The notes beneath the pieces are model-generated. The model saw only the letters and a program-made list of their open reading frames with translations. It was not told the origin of the DNA and did not search any database. Positions 1 to 11,225 of a stretch of DNA of 64,000 bases are shown one piece after another. The stretch lies in NCBI GenBank assembly GCA_003116975.1, contig BGKB01000201.1, positions 23,402 through 87,401 of the forward strand, in the 5' to 3' direction. This DNA comes from Aurantiochytrium sp. KH105 (Eukaryota; Sar; Bigyra; Thraustochytrida; Thraustochytriidae). Numbering within the stretch: position 1 is the first letter of the stretch; each line of letters begins with the position of its first letter. A program made the translations under genes and the position numbers.

Positions 1-1951
1 CATGGTTCCCGGCAGCGGGGTCAACTCGACCAGCAGATTCCTCAACGAGCAGCCGCATGATGGTCTCGTCGCCAGCCTCTACAGCCCAAATGAGCGCCTC
101 GCAGTCTCGAGCGCAGGGATCCACGCGAGGATCTTGCAGTAGCGCGCGTACCACATCTACGTGCCCCCCTCGCGACGCGTAGCGAATGGGGTCGTTTTCT
201 GCGCAGGCAGGGTCCGCCCGGCCGTCGGCCAAGAGCGCCTCAACAATCTCTGTATATCCCTTTTGCGCGGCGAGGCAGATTGCTGCGTTGTCGCGCGCAG
301 CCGGGTTGACTTGATTACATGTTTCTTCGGCGAGAAGACTTCGCACGACGGTGACACAATTCAGGTCCGCTGCCATGATGAAGATTTGATTCTCTGCGTG
401 CGCCACATTGACACGCGCATCGCGCATAAGTGTAAGCGCGACGTCCTCGTGGCCGTTTTCAAGCGCCATGCGAATCCCCAGATTGTTGGTGGCCGTCGGA
501 TCGGCACGGCCGTCTTGGAGGAGGATCTGAACAATCTCACTTCTACCGCCCGCCGCAGCCGCAGTCAGCGCCTCGCTATCCTCCGCAGTCGGGTCCACGC
601 GCGGGTGAGCGAGGAGAAGCTTGACGACATCAAGGTGACCTCCGCGCGAGGCAAAGCGCAGGGCCTCATTCTGCAAAACGCTCGGGTCTACACCATTGGC
701 TTGAAGCAAGACCGCAACTGTCGCAGCGTGACCATTTGCGCTCGCTGCGCGAATGGCCGATTGGCCTTCGGCGCTTGGATCAACATCAGCATCGCGGAGG
801 AGCTCCTCGACGACCTCTGTGAGACCGCTCCACGACGCAGAGGCCAGCAGCAGGCTTGACGAGGTTTCGGGCATACGAGAATCCGCGAGGATCCGTCGAG
901 CCGTCTTGAGATGCCCGCGCTCTAGCGCAATCCGGGCGGGCTCTCCGGACATGACGAGCTCTGCGCACGCGCTTGTTGCCAGAATCTTTTCGACAAGGTC
1001 GTCCGCGCCATAGTAAGCTGCACTGTTAAGGGCTTCGGCGTCGACCTCTTCCACTTTGGTTCGAGGATCGGCCGCTAACAATCTTGCTGCATCGAGGTGA
1101 CCGTTCCTGCATGCCATGCGAAAGGGAAAGCTCCGCATGCAAGAGGATTTAGCCTCGTGAGCAAGCAAAATCTCTACAATCTGCGTGTGCCCATTCATGG
1201 CAGCCTGGCAGAGCGCATCTTCCTCATCCAAATGAACGTCGACCTGGGAACTTTGCACCATGAGTGTGACCACGCTGAGGTGGCCAGCCCTTGCAGCATT
1301 GGACAGAGCTGAGGACCCGAAGCGAGGACGAAGATTAGGATCTACCGAGGCGCAAGAGAGAAGCTTGGAGGCGACAGAGGACCACCCACGGAGACCCGCT
1401 GTGCGAATTGCAAGACCTGCGCCGAGATTGAGATCGAGTTTGAGTCCAGAGATATCAAGCAGGAGGTCCACAACGTCTCGATGTCCCAGCTTGAGAGCCC
1501 TCCGTAGAATACGCGAAGGCCAACGAACGAGCCCGAGACTTTGTACATGACGTCCCAGGGCGTCAACAATGACGCGCGCTTGCGCAGCCTCACCATGGTG
1601 CATGGCCGTCCCGATGGCGGTAGCCACGATCGACGTCCACGTGCGGTGTGGCAGGGCAATAAAGGTCGCCCATGCTGTTTCTGGCAGGTTGGCGTCAAGG
1701 AGATACTCTGCCAGGCCCTCGAGCTGGCCCAAATGCTTGCCGGTCTCAATCGAGGTTCCGAGAAGAGTTCGCGTTTGCCATGCGTCCGAGCCTCTGAGAG
1801 CCTCGACAAGATTCACCGCTAGGCGGTGTGGTGGTGCGATTGGATCTGGCGTTGCGTGCTCGGCGGCAGTGTCTTCGTGGTCATCTGGGTTCTTGGCTCG
1901 CTTGGCAGTCAATGTGAAGAACTCTTGCGTCGGGAATCTTCGCTTTGGCAT
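1..1951 (-). CDS. Ankyrin-repeat protein, partial (3' end outside window)
   Basis: Reading the minus strand from the ATG at 1951 gives 650 codons with no stop and no intron, running off the window edge. The first ~190 residues are not recognisable. After that come repeated ankyrin-like units of about 33 residues, with recurring cores such as EALRFASRGGHLDVVKLLL and DPIRYASRGGHVDVVRALL, followed by (D/P)-rich turns of the 'DPRVDP' type. At least eight to ten repeats are visible. Ankyrin arrays are protein-binding scaffolds; no catalytic domain is visible in this part. The start was chosen because it is the first in-frame ATG and opens a basic, coding-like N-terminus. It is head-to-head with the PP2C gene. 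The C-terminus, which could carry another domain, is missing. Confidence 0.8.
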   Translation of the reverse strand, partial: MPKRRFPTQEFFTLTAKRAKNPDDHEDTAAEHATPDPIAPPHRLAVNLVEALRGSDAWQTRTLLGTSIETGKHLGQLEGLAEYLLDANLPETAWATFIALPHRTWTSIVATAIGTAMHHGEAAQARVIVDALGRHVQSLGLVRWPSRILRRALKLGHRDVVDLLLDISGLKLDLNLGAGLAIRTAGLRGWSSVASKLLSCASVDPNLRPRFGSSALSNAARAGHLSVVTLMVQSSQVDVHLDEEDALCQAAMNGHTQIVEILLAHEAKSSCMRSFPFRMACRNGHLDAARLLAADPRTKVEEVDAEALNSAAYYGADDLVEKILATSACAELVMSGEPARIALERGHLKTARRILADSRMPETSSSLLLASASWSGLTEVVEELLRDADVDPSAEGQSAIRAASANGHAATVAVLLQANGVDPSVLQNEALRFASRGGHLDVVKLLLAHPRVDPTAEDSEALTAAAAGGRSEIVQILLQDGRADPTATNNLGIRMALENGHEDVALTLMRDARVNVAHAENQIFIMAADLNCVTVVRSLLAEETCNQVNPAARDNAAICLAAQKGYTEIVEALLADGRADPACAENDPIRYASRGGHVDVVRALLQDPRVDPCARDCEALIWAVEAGDETIMRLLVEESAGRVDPAAGNH

Positions 1952-3037
1952 TTTCCCGGTTTGCCGCTCCGCGCAAGCCTTTGTTGCAGGGTTTGTGCAG
2001 CGCTCAGGTCGGTGCCGAGACCCTTGGCTTCCTCCACCGCGCGCAGAAGAAGCGTCGCTCCGCAGACAGGACTCACGCCGACGAATTGCTTCTGCTTTGC
2101 CGTCAAGTCTTGCGGCGCGCCGGGGGGAGGGGCGCGTGCAGGCGAGCGCCAAGGTAGACCGGCCAACCTAGCTAGGCCCTTTTCCTACGCGGCACACGCA
2201 GCGACTCGGGCCCAAGCGCACGCAAGAGAGCGAGAGAGAAGCCCGGAGTTGGCGGTCTGTCTGAAGACAACACGAAGTCTGGTCTGGGCCGCAATACGAA
2301 CAGAACGTGGAAGAGAACACTGCACAAGAAAAAGGTCACGGTAAGCTATGCGTGCGTGTTGCGGCCAAAGAAGGACAAAAACAAGAACAAGGTCTCGGCA
2401 AGCGCCGGGAACCAAGTGGCAAGGACGTCGTGATGTGACATGGTAAATATCGTGTTGGGACATGGTGGAGATCGCCGGTCGCTCGAAATTGGGAAAAAAT
2501 GTTTGTGCACCATACCATTTTGTTCGAGTTTATACTCAGAAGACGTGCGAAGAGGAGGAAATTCTCTGTAGACGATGAACAACCCGACTCTGAACATACC
2601 TTTTCTAAGACCAGAGTCGCCACCGACACAGTAGGAGGGTTTTGGAGAAACCAAATGATATTAGGTGACCTTTTCAGATGTTCCCGAGATTTCTTATGGG
2701 TGCTTAGGTTCGAACTGGAGTCAGGGTAAAAGCTCAAGAGCAACTACAATCTTTTCCTGCCAACGCCAGCCCTCATGCGCGGCGTGGCCGTAGCAAAGAA
2801 ATTACCGCATCGAGTCATTCCTCATTGCGTACTAGTATAGGCCTACTAGTAGAAATGAGCCAAGCATAACCGCCAGCAATCTCATGGCAATCCCGTTTTA
2901 GCTGTCGCAAAGGAGACCTTTGCAAGCGCGCGTGCAGCGCGCAGCGTGCGTGTGGACGTGCGTGCGCGCGTGCGTGCGTGCGTGCGTGCGTCTGTGCGAG
3001 CGAAACGGAACGGCGAACTAACAGGAGCTGTTAAGAC
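1952..3037. other. Intergenic region between divergent genes
   Basis: No supported gene. The part nearest PP2C (about 2940-2995) is a GCGTGCGT-type GT-rich tract that probably lies in its 5' leader. The middle (2480-2900) is more AT-rich than the coding DNA. A palindromic TAGGCCTA octamer sits at 2838-2845. Short minus-strand ORFs here show no recognisable protein. Confidence 0.5.
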
Positions 3038-4963
3038 GTGACCAGCACAACGCACGGGTACGAGGCCAACATGGAGAACGACCCTGGCATGGCTGGCGGG
3101 GAGGTGGACCCGGAAGCCATCGTGAGCTATCTGCTGGCACGCGTAGAAATGCTCACGAATGACAACGAGGATCTGCGACAGCAGGTCGAGACTCTGCAAA
3201 CCAGAGTCAATGAACTAGAGTCAACTACCGAAGCCGAGGCCACAGCCAAATCGCCCGACCCAGCGACACCTCCGCGTCCAAGAGCACCATCGCAAGATCC
3301 CCCCGTTGTTGACCTGAATGATGTAGAGACCAAGGTCATTGAAGCATCGCGACTCATGGCATCGGCCATGCTCATGGACCCAGGAAAGCAGCCAAATCTG
3401 AACTACCGTGGACGCAAGTTTATGATGGCTCTGCGCGCCAAAGAACCCAATTGGGAGAAAGTTCGCGAGCTACTCGAGGCTGATCCAGAACTTCGCGAGA
3501 TGCGATCGCTCAACCAGGAAGGCACCCGCGGATTCACCGCCTTGCACGTCATGGCGATGGAAGGTAGAACTGCCGCGGCGGAAAGGCTGATTCGAGATTT
3601 TGGCTTTGATCCATATGCCACCGATCTCTTTGGACGCACTGCCCTTCACGTGGCCGCAGCACACGTCAAGACCGCGACGGCCGACATGCTCAGTCGCTAT
3701 ATGGGCCCGAGCCATGGTGAAAACGCCCCGGTCGACGCAAGTGGAACCACCCCTGCCGGCCATACGGCTCTTAGCAAGCTCGGAACACCAGCGGCTCGCA
3801 CGGAGGCGCTCAAGGCACTGCACAGGGAGGGTGATCATAGTATCTCGCCGCTTGCAAGGACAAAGAATCGGAAAAAGCATCGTTTTCGGAGTAGTCTTAC
3901 CATGGCGACAGTGCGCAGGCCAGAACCTGGGGACAGCGCCGGTCAAGAACTCGCGTACGGGCACGCGAGTCTGCCAGGCTATCGAATTCAAATGGAAGAT
4001 GCTGTTTGCATGGCCACGCGGCTCGGACCAAACCGTGACCTCTCTCTCTTTGCAGTTTTTGATGGTCACGGTGGCAAGGCTGCCGCCGAGTTCTGCGCCG
4101 ACCTCATTACGTCAACGTTTACAGCACGAGAGGAAGTACAAAGCGGGGCCGCGGCCTCGGACGCACAGGCCGCTGCCAAGGCGGTCCAGGAAACAATACA
4201 AAATCTCGACCTTCAATTGTTGGATGATCGCCGATTCAGGGCGCCGACAGGCGCTAATGATGATAATGGGCCTCAGTACGAGGTACGGAACTCGAGTGGC
4301 ACCACGGCGACTGTGGCGGTAGTGACGCCGACTCATGTGATTCTCGGCAATGTCGGGGACTCGCGCACCATTGTCTTCTCCAGCAACACTGCTGCCGGAC
4401 CGCTTCTGCGCACGCGGGACCATTGCAAGCCGGGTCCTAACGCGAATGAAGATGACAACGAGTTTTGGCGACAAGAAGTGGCTCGTGTCGAGGCTGCTGG
4501 CGGCATGGTCGATGAACGCGGCCGTGTGTACTATGACACCGAGGATACCTCGACTCATCTTGCCATGACTCGCGCGCTTGGTGATGTCGAGTTCAAGCAA
4601 GGGAACCGAGGACCCGACATGAATGCCGTGGCTGCGCTACCCGAGGTCTACGTAACGCCTCGAACAATGGACCAAGACCAATACCTTTTGCTGGCGTGTG
4701 ATGGCGTTTGGGATGTGCAGAGTGACGCAGCAGCCATGGACTTGGCCTCGGATGCAATGGGTCATCTTGGTACGGTTGAGGTTCCAGATTTGGACAGTGC
4801 AGCTGAACGCATCGCGCTTGCCTGTCTCGACTCGCAAGACAATATCTCTGTTGTCCTTGTGCATTTGCAAGCCAGGAAGCCTATCCCAAGTGCGCCAAAG
4901 GACGAACCTTCACAACGCGTGCAGTTTGACCTTAACGACGAATTCGACAAGCTCTCCGTTTAG
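3038..4963 (+). CDS. Ankyrin-repeat PP2C-type protein phosphatase
   Basis: A 641-residue intronless protein that should remove phosphate from Ser/Thr residues using two metal ions. Order: acidic N-terminus, a short coiled coil (about 30-60), a Pro/Ser linker, roughly two ankyrin repeats (about 160-225), then a complete PP2C domain (about 304-612). The PP2C motifs are all present: a variant of the RxxMED motif (GYRIQMEDAV), the metal-binding DGHGG (about 342), GTTAT, a GDSR segment, an 'ALGDVEFK' segment, ACDGVWD (about 553) and DNISVV (about 601). The metal-ligand aspartates are kept, so it is probably active. A second ATG ten codons in is an equally possible start. Ankyrin repeats probably select the substrate. 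No signal peptide or membrane segment, so likely cytosolic or nuclear. Confidence 0.92.
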   Translation: MTSTTHGYEANMENDPGMAGGEVDPEAIVSYLLARVEMLTNDNEDLRQQVETLQTRVNELESTTEAEATAKSPDPATPPRPRAPSQDPPVVDLNDVETKVIEASRLMASAMLMDPGKQPNLNYRGRKFMMALRAKEPNWEKVRELLEADPELREMRSLNQEGTRGFTALHVMAMEGRTAAAERLIRDFGFDPYATDLFGRTALHVAAAHVKTATADMLSRYMGPSHGENAPVDASGTTPAGHTALSKLGTPAARTEALKALHREGDHSISPLARTKNRKKHRFRSSLTMATVRRPEPGDSAGQELAYGHASLPGYRIQMEDAVCMATRLGPNRDLSLFAVFDGHGGKAAAEFCADLITSTFTAREEVQSGAAASDAQAAAKAVQETIQNLDLQLLDDRRFRAPTGANDDNGPQYEVRNSSGTTATVAVVTPTHVILGNVGDSRTIVFSSNTAAGPLLRTRDHCKPGPNANEDDNEFWRQEVARVEAAGGMVDERGRVYYDTEDTSTHLAMTRALGDVEFKQGNRGPDMNAVAALPEVYVTPRTMDQDQYLLLACDGVWDVQSDAAAMDLASDAMGHLGTVEVPDLDSAAERIALACLDSQDNISVVLVHLQARKPIPSAPKDEPSQRVQFDLNDEFDKLSV

Positions 4964-5532
4964 ATTTTAGAAATATTGTTGTTATATCATATTGTCGTGC
5001 ACTCATACAAAGAAGCTATACACCCTTTTAGGGTGCGGGAATATGCCTCAAGGCTGCAGCTCCAGCGCAAAATGCAACAAAGTCGTCCTTCGCGCACTCC
5101 GCAAGCCTCCCTCTACAAATGTCAGGGTCAGAATGCCATGTGCCTTGACTGCTAATGACGTGCTTTGGAATAAAAAAATCGCCTGGATCTGCAGACCAGA
5201 ACAGGCGACTTCATGGATCCTCGCCGCGGTCTGCAAAACGCATTTACAATGTTTTTACAGGCGAGCAAAGGTTGAAGTCAGAGCCCGTCGGTATGCTACA
5301 AGTGCTGCTGCCTGTCTGGTCTTGCACTCCGCTCGCTGCGCCGGGCCGACTGCGCGGCGGTGTTTTTGCGTCTCATTTCACGTATACGTAGCGCCCCTGA
5401 GCTCGTGCTTCGAATCTGAGCCTGGCCGGCGCCGTGGACAATCGTGACCCTCCCTCACGTCAACCCTTCTGCAGCTCGTGACTTGTCTCGCCGCGTGCCT
5501 TGCAACATTCGTAGCTACAATTCTTCGTTGCT
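4964..5532. other. Intergenic region before the ROCO gene
   Basis: Holds the 3' region of the PP2C gene and the likely promoter of the ROCO gene. I see no supported gene, tRNA or clear repeat. An ORF at 4992-5447 has no recognisable content. Confidence 0.4.
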
Positions 5533-8500
5533 ATGTCGCGTCGCCTTAAGAGGCGGCCTTTGAGAGAAGCGTGGGAGCCAGTCTTTGCGGACGGAATTGA
5601 AAATGCAATCACATTAATGTCCGCGGGCAAAAAGGAACTAAGGTAAGCCAATGTCGACATACATTTGCGGGAGGCGAGATAGGCTGACCTTCATGCGCGT
5701 AACAATGGCTTTCTCGAATAAATGTTCGAGCATAATCCGCTGTCTTTGTTGGTAATTCTCCTCAACCTTTAAAATTCTTCGCCTCATTATCTATGATGCA
5801 TGCGCAGACTTGCTTCTATCGATATCGGCTCCGGTGGCGCAAAAAAGCTAGCAGATGCGCTTGCGGATAATAAGTCAGTGCAGATACTGGAGTAAGTAAT
5901 GATGAGGGGAGAAAGCGTCTATGCAAAGGGAAAGAGCGACTCACCAGCAAGCATGACGCAATATTCTTATCACACCAAATCAATGCACAACGCTGCCATG
6001 AATGGTTCTTACACCACGCTATGCACGTCTTGGCTCACGAAATCGTCCACGATGCACGAGCTCAGGCTTACGTATTGCAAAATCGAAGGTGATGGCGCAA
6101 AGTCGCTAGCAGATGCGCTCGCAAAGAACACGTCTTTGCGGACGTTTGGGTAAGTTACAGTGAGGGGAATTGAGAAGGGACAAGTACCAGCGAGCACGTT
6201 GCAATAAATTATCGCATCAAACTGACGCACACCGCCGCCGTCAATGGTTCCTACATCACGCTTTGTATGTTTTGCTTCACGACGTTATTTATGTTGCACA
6301 AGCGCAGGCTTCGGGGTGACAAAATCGGCGATAGTGGCGCAAAGGCACTGGCAGGTGCGCTCTCGAAGAACTCGTCACTGCAGACGCTGATGTAGGTGAC
6401 GGTGAAGAAAGGAGAATTGTGCGCAAGATGCAACAACGGCTGACCAGCAAGTACGTCGTAATGAACCTATTCGCTTTAAATGGATACACTCGCCTCCGTC
6501 AATGGGTTACCACCACGCTATGTTCTCTGCACTATCCTATGATGCAAAAACGCAGGCTTGTCAACTGCCGAATTGGTGTTGATGGTGCAAAGGCGCTGGC
6601 AGGTGCGCTCGTGAAAAACTCGTCGCTGCAGACGCTGGAGTAAGTAGCAGTGAGCAAAGGAAGACCGTGCGCAAGAAGCAAAAATGACTGACCAGCAAGC
6701 ACGCTGCAACTACCTTTCCCCACCAAATGGATGCGCAATGCTGCCGTCGATAAATAATTCTTGCACCACGGTATGCACGTTCTGATTCATGACACTGCCC
6801 ATTATGCACAAGCGCAGGCTTCAGGATAACGAGATCGGCGATGGTGGCGCAAAGGCGCTAGCAGACGCGCTTGCAAAGAACTCGTCGCTTCAGACGCTGA
6901 GGTAGGTGACGATGAAGAAAGGGAGAACTGTGCGTAAGAATCAAGAACGACTGACCAGCAAGCACGTGGCAACTTCATCTTATCGCGCCAAACGAATTCA
7001 TGACGATGCCGTCAATGATTCTGACACTGCGCTATGTTTGTTTTGATTTTTGACATTGCCCATGATGCACAAGTGCAGCCTATCTCATAACTATATCGTC
7101 GATGGCGGCGCAAAGGCGCTGGCGGATGCGCTCGCGAAGAACTCGTCGCTCCAGACGCTGGGGTAAGTATCAGCGAGGAACGAAGAATTTTGCGCAAGGA
7201 ACGAGAACAACTGACCAGCAAGCAAATTGCAATAAACTTATCATATCAAACGGATGCACAACGCTGCCGCCAATCGTTCACACACCGCGATATTCCCTTT
7301 TTGATTCACGGCATTGTCCATGATGCATAAGTGCAGGCTTGAGCATAACCAAATTGGCTCGGATGGCTCAAAAGCGCTAGCATTTGCGCTCACAAAAAAC
7401 TCGTCGCTGCAGACGCTGGGGTAAGTAGCATAGAAGATAGAAGGACTGGACGCAAGGATGATAAGCATCTGACCAGCAAGCACTCTGCAATGAATTTGTC
7501 GCATGAAACGGATGCATAACCTTTGCCGTGAATGCTTTTACATCACGCTATGCACATTTTGATTCACGACATTGTCCATGCTGCACAAGTGCAGGCTTAA
7601 TACAACCAACATCGACGATGTTGGCGCAAAGGCGCTAGCGTATGCACTTGCAAAGAACCCGTCGCTGCAGACGCTGATGTAAGCGAAAGTGCGGAAAGAA
7701 GGAATGTGCGCAAGGAGTAGAGACATCTGACCAGCACGCGCTTTGCGATCTATTGCATAATGCTATTGTCGATCGATCTCACGCTACGCTATGCACGTTT
7801 ACTCCAATTCATTGGTCTTGATGCACAAATACAGGCTTCGGGATAATAATATCGGTGATGATGGCGCAAAGGCGCTAGCAGATGCGCTTGCCAATAATAC
7901 GTGTCTGTTGACTTATCTTGAGTACGTGGCAAAATGACTCGGTTGCACGGCGAGGCCTGTATCCCGCTGACGTTCGCAACGCCATTCCACAGCTTGCTCG
8001 GAAACAGGATTGGCAACGCGGGAGCAGAAGCCCTAGTGACTGCTTTGAAGAGCAACGACATTCTTATAGAACTATAGTACGTTCCATGGTACTGACTCTG
8101 TGGCGGTCGATTTGTCGAAGACACCTGAATGCTCACAAGCTGAAATACCAACCAGCCTAAATACCTGGACTTTCTCAGATGGGACCCTCACTCGAATTAG
8201 TAAGCCTCGAGACGAGCTCAGGAAGGAGGCGATTAGCGGTCGCAGCACAGCCGCACATGAGGCACATGAGGCACATGAGGCACTCAAGGCTAATGGAAAG
8301 GTACGCTGGGGTCGTGCAAAGCTCATGGTCGTGGGCAAGGTCGCCGCAGGCAAGACATCAACGATCCGTACGCTTTTAAGTCAACCGTATAATCCTGATC
8401 ACGACTCTACAATTGGTGTGGAACTCAAGTTGACGCACACGCGTGACTGGAAAGAGCGCAAATGTTACGGGGATGCTGATCTTGGCGAGCAAATTGCAAA

Positions 8501-10940
8501 GTATGTGCACCGTCAGCTGGCCATTGTCAAGATTCGCCTTAAGCGTCTGTCGGATGGTGATCTGCGACACCCTACACCTCCTCGCATGTCCACCTCGAGT
8601 AGTGCATCGAACGTATCGTTTGACGAAAGGGAGATTGCCAAAGCCGTGAGTACACCGCTTCGTCTCCATATAAAGAAACAAGCCGACAAGCCAGACGAGG
8701 AGATTAGCTTCACGATCTGGGATTATGGTGGGCAGGAAGTCTTCTACGCCCTACACCATCTGTTCTTGACGCAATACGGCGTCTACGTGCTGGTTTTCGA
8801 CATGCGCGAGGTGCTAGGCAAGAAGCGTTTCAAAGAAAGGCTCGACGAGAGAGAGTACGCGAAGCTTGCCTCGCAAGAGGATTCTTTGGAGACGTTTCGC
8901 TTCTGGATCGACTCCATTCGTCTACACGCACCGGATGCCAATATTGCACTTGTGGGGACATATCTTGACCAGGTACCGGACTCTGAGGAGCACGAGGAGA
9001 TCGAATACACCTTAGAAACGGAGGTGCTGAGACGTTGCGGCGTAAAGTCCGTCGTGCTGCTGAATGATGAAGCACAACTCTGGTTTTTCCCGATCGACAA
9101 CGCTGACCGGGATTACACGAACAATCGGGCCAGGGCGCTTCGCGAGTCACTTTCAAAGGCTGTTATTGACAAAGACTTTGTCAAGGAGAAGGTCCCATTG
9201 CGGTGGTCCTACTGCTTGGAAAAGCTCCTTTCGCAAGACAAGGATTACTTGTTGCTAAATGAGGTAGAGAAGCTGGCAACAACAGAGTGCCACATTTCGA
9301 AAGAAGACGTGTTCAAGATGCTCAAGTACATGCACGAACTCGGCGTGCTGGTGCACCTGACGACAGGCCAAGATGACGTGCTGCGACAGATTGTCGTGAT
9401 CCGGCCGCAGTGGCTCTTGAAAAACCTATCGCGTGTCATCTGCGACTCAAGCATGAACCATATGCATAGGCACAAGAAGAAGCTGTTGCATCAAGGGAAA
9501 CTGCCGAGGAAATTAAGAGATTCGCTCGATAACTGGTCAGAACGAGGAGTTTCCAGTCGGGATCTACTAGAGTGGCTATGGCAAGGGCAACCGGTCGATT
9601 ACCTTGTCGAGCTAATGCACGCAATGCTGTTGGCATGCCCGAGTCCTTGGATCAATGATGCCGACGAGGAAGGCGCACTTTTGATTCCGAGCCTTTTGCA
9701 ACCAGTGAAGGATGATGTAAGGACAGAGGCACTTTGCGGCCTGGGCGAGCAACGCGCTTTGGCTTACATCGAGTTCGAAGTCCTCCCCAAAGGCGTGTTC
9801 CAACGCTTCATTGCCAGTCTCATACAGAGTTTGCCGGGTCTCGTGGGCGTGAGAAATGGTGTCGTATTCTCAAACTTTGCGAGAATTGCCTTTGACAATG
9901 TGGACGTGATTCTGGAAACGGAAGCAAGTGGCAGGCGGGTGATGCTTCACTTCAAGAAACCCGCGAATAAAAGTCTGAAGAGTCACGTCAAGATTCTCCA
10001 GCATTGTCTCGATAGCATCGACGCGTCTTTCATGAGGGGAAATCTCGGACCAAAACTCTTTCTCAGCTCTGACGGCTCCGATAGCGGAGATGCATGTGCT
10101 TCTGTCGACGCATTTGCAGATGCAACAAACAACGAGGTTCCCTCATTGCAACGGGGAAAACGGCTTTCTTTGGCACTGTTCTCGCCATTTGTGGAGGATG
10201 GTGAGGCCGCGCGAGGTTTGCATTCATCCGACACTAGCGACCCCAAGCCTTTCGATGTCTTCTTGTCGCATGCCTGGGGTGAGAACAAGGGGGTCCATGA
10301 AAAGGTGAAGTCCATCGCGGGTGCACTTGAGAGTCGCGGAATCCGCTGTTGGCTCGATGAGAAAGACATTGGCACAGAGATTCTCGATTCGATGGCAGAT
10401 GGCATTGACCGGTGTAAAGCGATCGCGGTCTTCGTGACCCAAGAGTACATGAGGAAGGTCAATAAAGGGAGGACAGAGTTCGACAACTGTCGAGACGAGT
10501 TCTGTTATGCTCTTCAGCGTGTAAAGCCGGCGGGTATGATTCCTTGTGTCTTGGAAAAAGAGATGGTGGACATGGGCACGTGGGAGGGGCGTTTCGGGAT
10601 GTCATGGAGTGGCAATCCATTGTATGTTCGAATGCTAAACGGGGGCCAGCCAGACGAGGTGGATGCTCTTGCATGTTCAATCAGACAGGTCATTGGCTTG
10701 CAAGAGGAAGCAATGGAGCCTTTAAGAGCAGAAACAAGTGAGAAGGAGGAGGCCGAGGAAGCTGAGAAGACGTCGATAACGACAGGTATGGCAGTCACGA
10801 GGCCAGCCGCATCAAGCATATGTAATGACAATAGCGGGAGCAACGTCAAGTCAGCAGAGATGGAGAACGATGACGAGGATGACGAGCAGAGAGAGCTCTG
10901 GAGCACGTGGAAAGCGGGGAAGAGCTATACAAGAAGATGA
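5533..10940 (+). CDS. ROCO protein: LRR-ROC-COR-TIR, 12 exons
   Basis: Exons by GT-AG boundaries and reading frame: 5533-5642, 5808-5891, 6066-6149, 6308-6391, 6556-6639, 6818-6901, 7079-7162, 7337-7420, 7595-7678, 7835-7921, 7993-8076, 8156-10940. All junctions are phase 2 and the join is open, giving 1245 residues. Exons 2-11 each encode one ribonuclease-inhibitor-type LRR (28, once 29, residues; core GxxGAKALADAL). The last exon carries a ROC GTPase (P-loop GKVAAGKT about 378-385; switch II WDYGGQ about 507), with a long G1-G3 insert, then a COR region and a C-terminal TIR domain (about 1014-1150). The TIR begins FDVFLSHAW and has a C-x-x-E (CRDE) at the place of the NADase glutamate. ROCO proteins are dimeric GTPase switches; a TIR output suggests stress or immune signalling. 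The start exon is less certain than the rest. Confidence 0.85.
5808..7921 (+). repeat. Tandem LRR exon-plus-intron units in the ROCO gene
   Basis: The DNA repeats with a period of roughly 250-260 bases. Each unit has an 84-base LRR exon and an intron that is also similar between units. Introns share GTAAGT/GTAGGT donors, a 'CTGACCAGCAAG' block, a 'CACGCTATG' block and an end like 'ATGCACAAGYGCAG'. Intron similarity shows that whole genomic segments were duplicated, not just coding repeats. Confidence 0.85.
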
Positions 10941-11225
10941 CCCCTGTGCAACAGTGACAGTGACAACGGTGAAGAGAAGTAGAGTAAGGCGCAGCAAAAC
11001 CGAAAGGGAAAACGGGAGTGAAGACGAGAAATGTGATGTTTTGAAAAAGGGATGACGAAAAATCATATTTATCAATCATCCATCTTGCGTTTCCAAGATG
11101 TTTTGTTCTTGGCGGCTGATAGCGGCTTAAGAGTGCCAAGTGCTGGCGCAAGTTCATGTCAATCAACTTTCGAAGCTTTCTCTTTTTTTTTTTTTTCCAA
11201 TACTTGTACAAAATGTCGTAATTTC

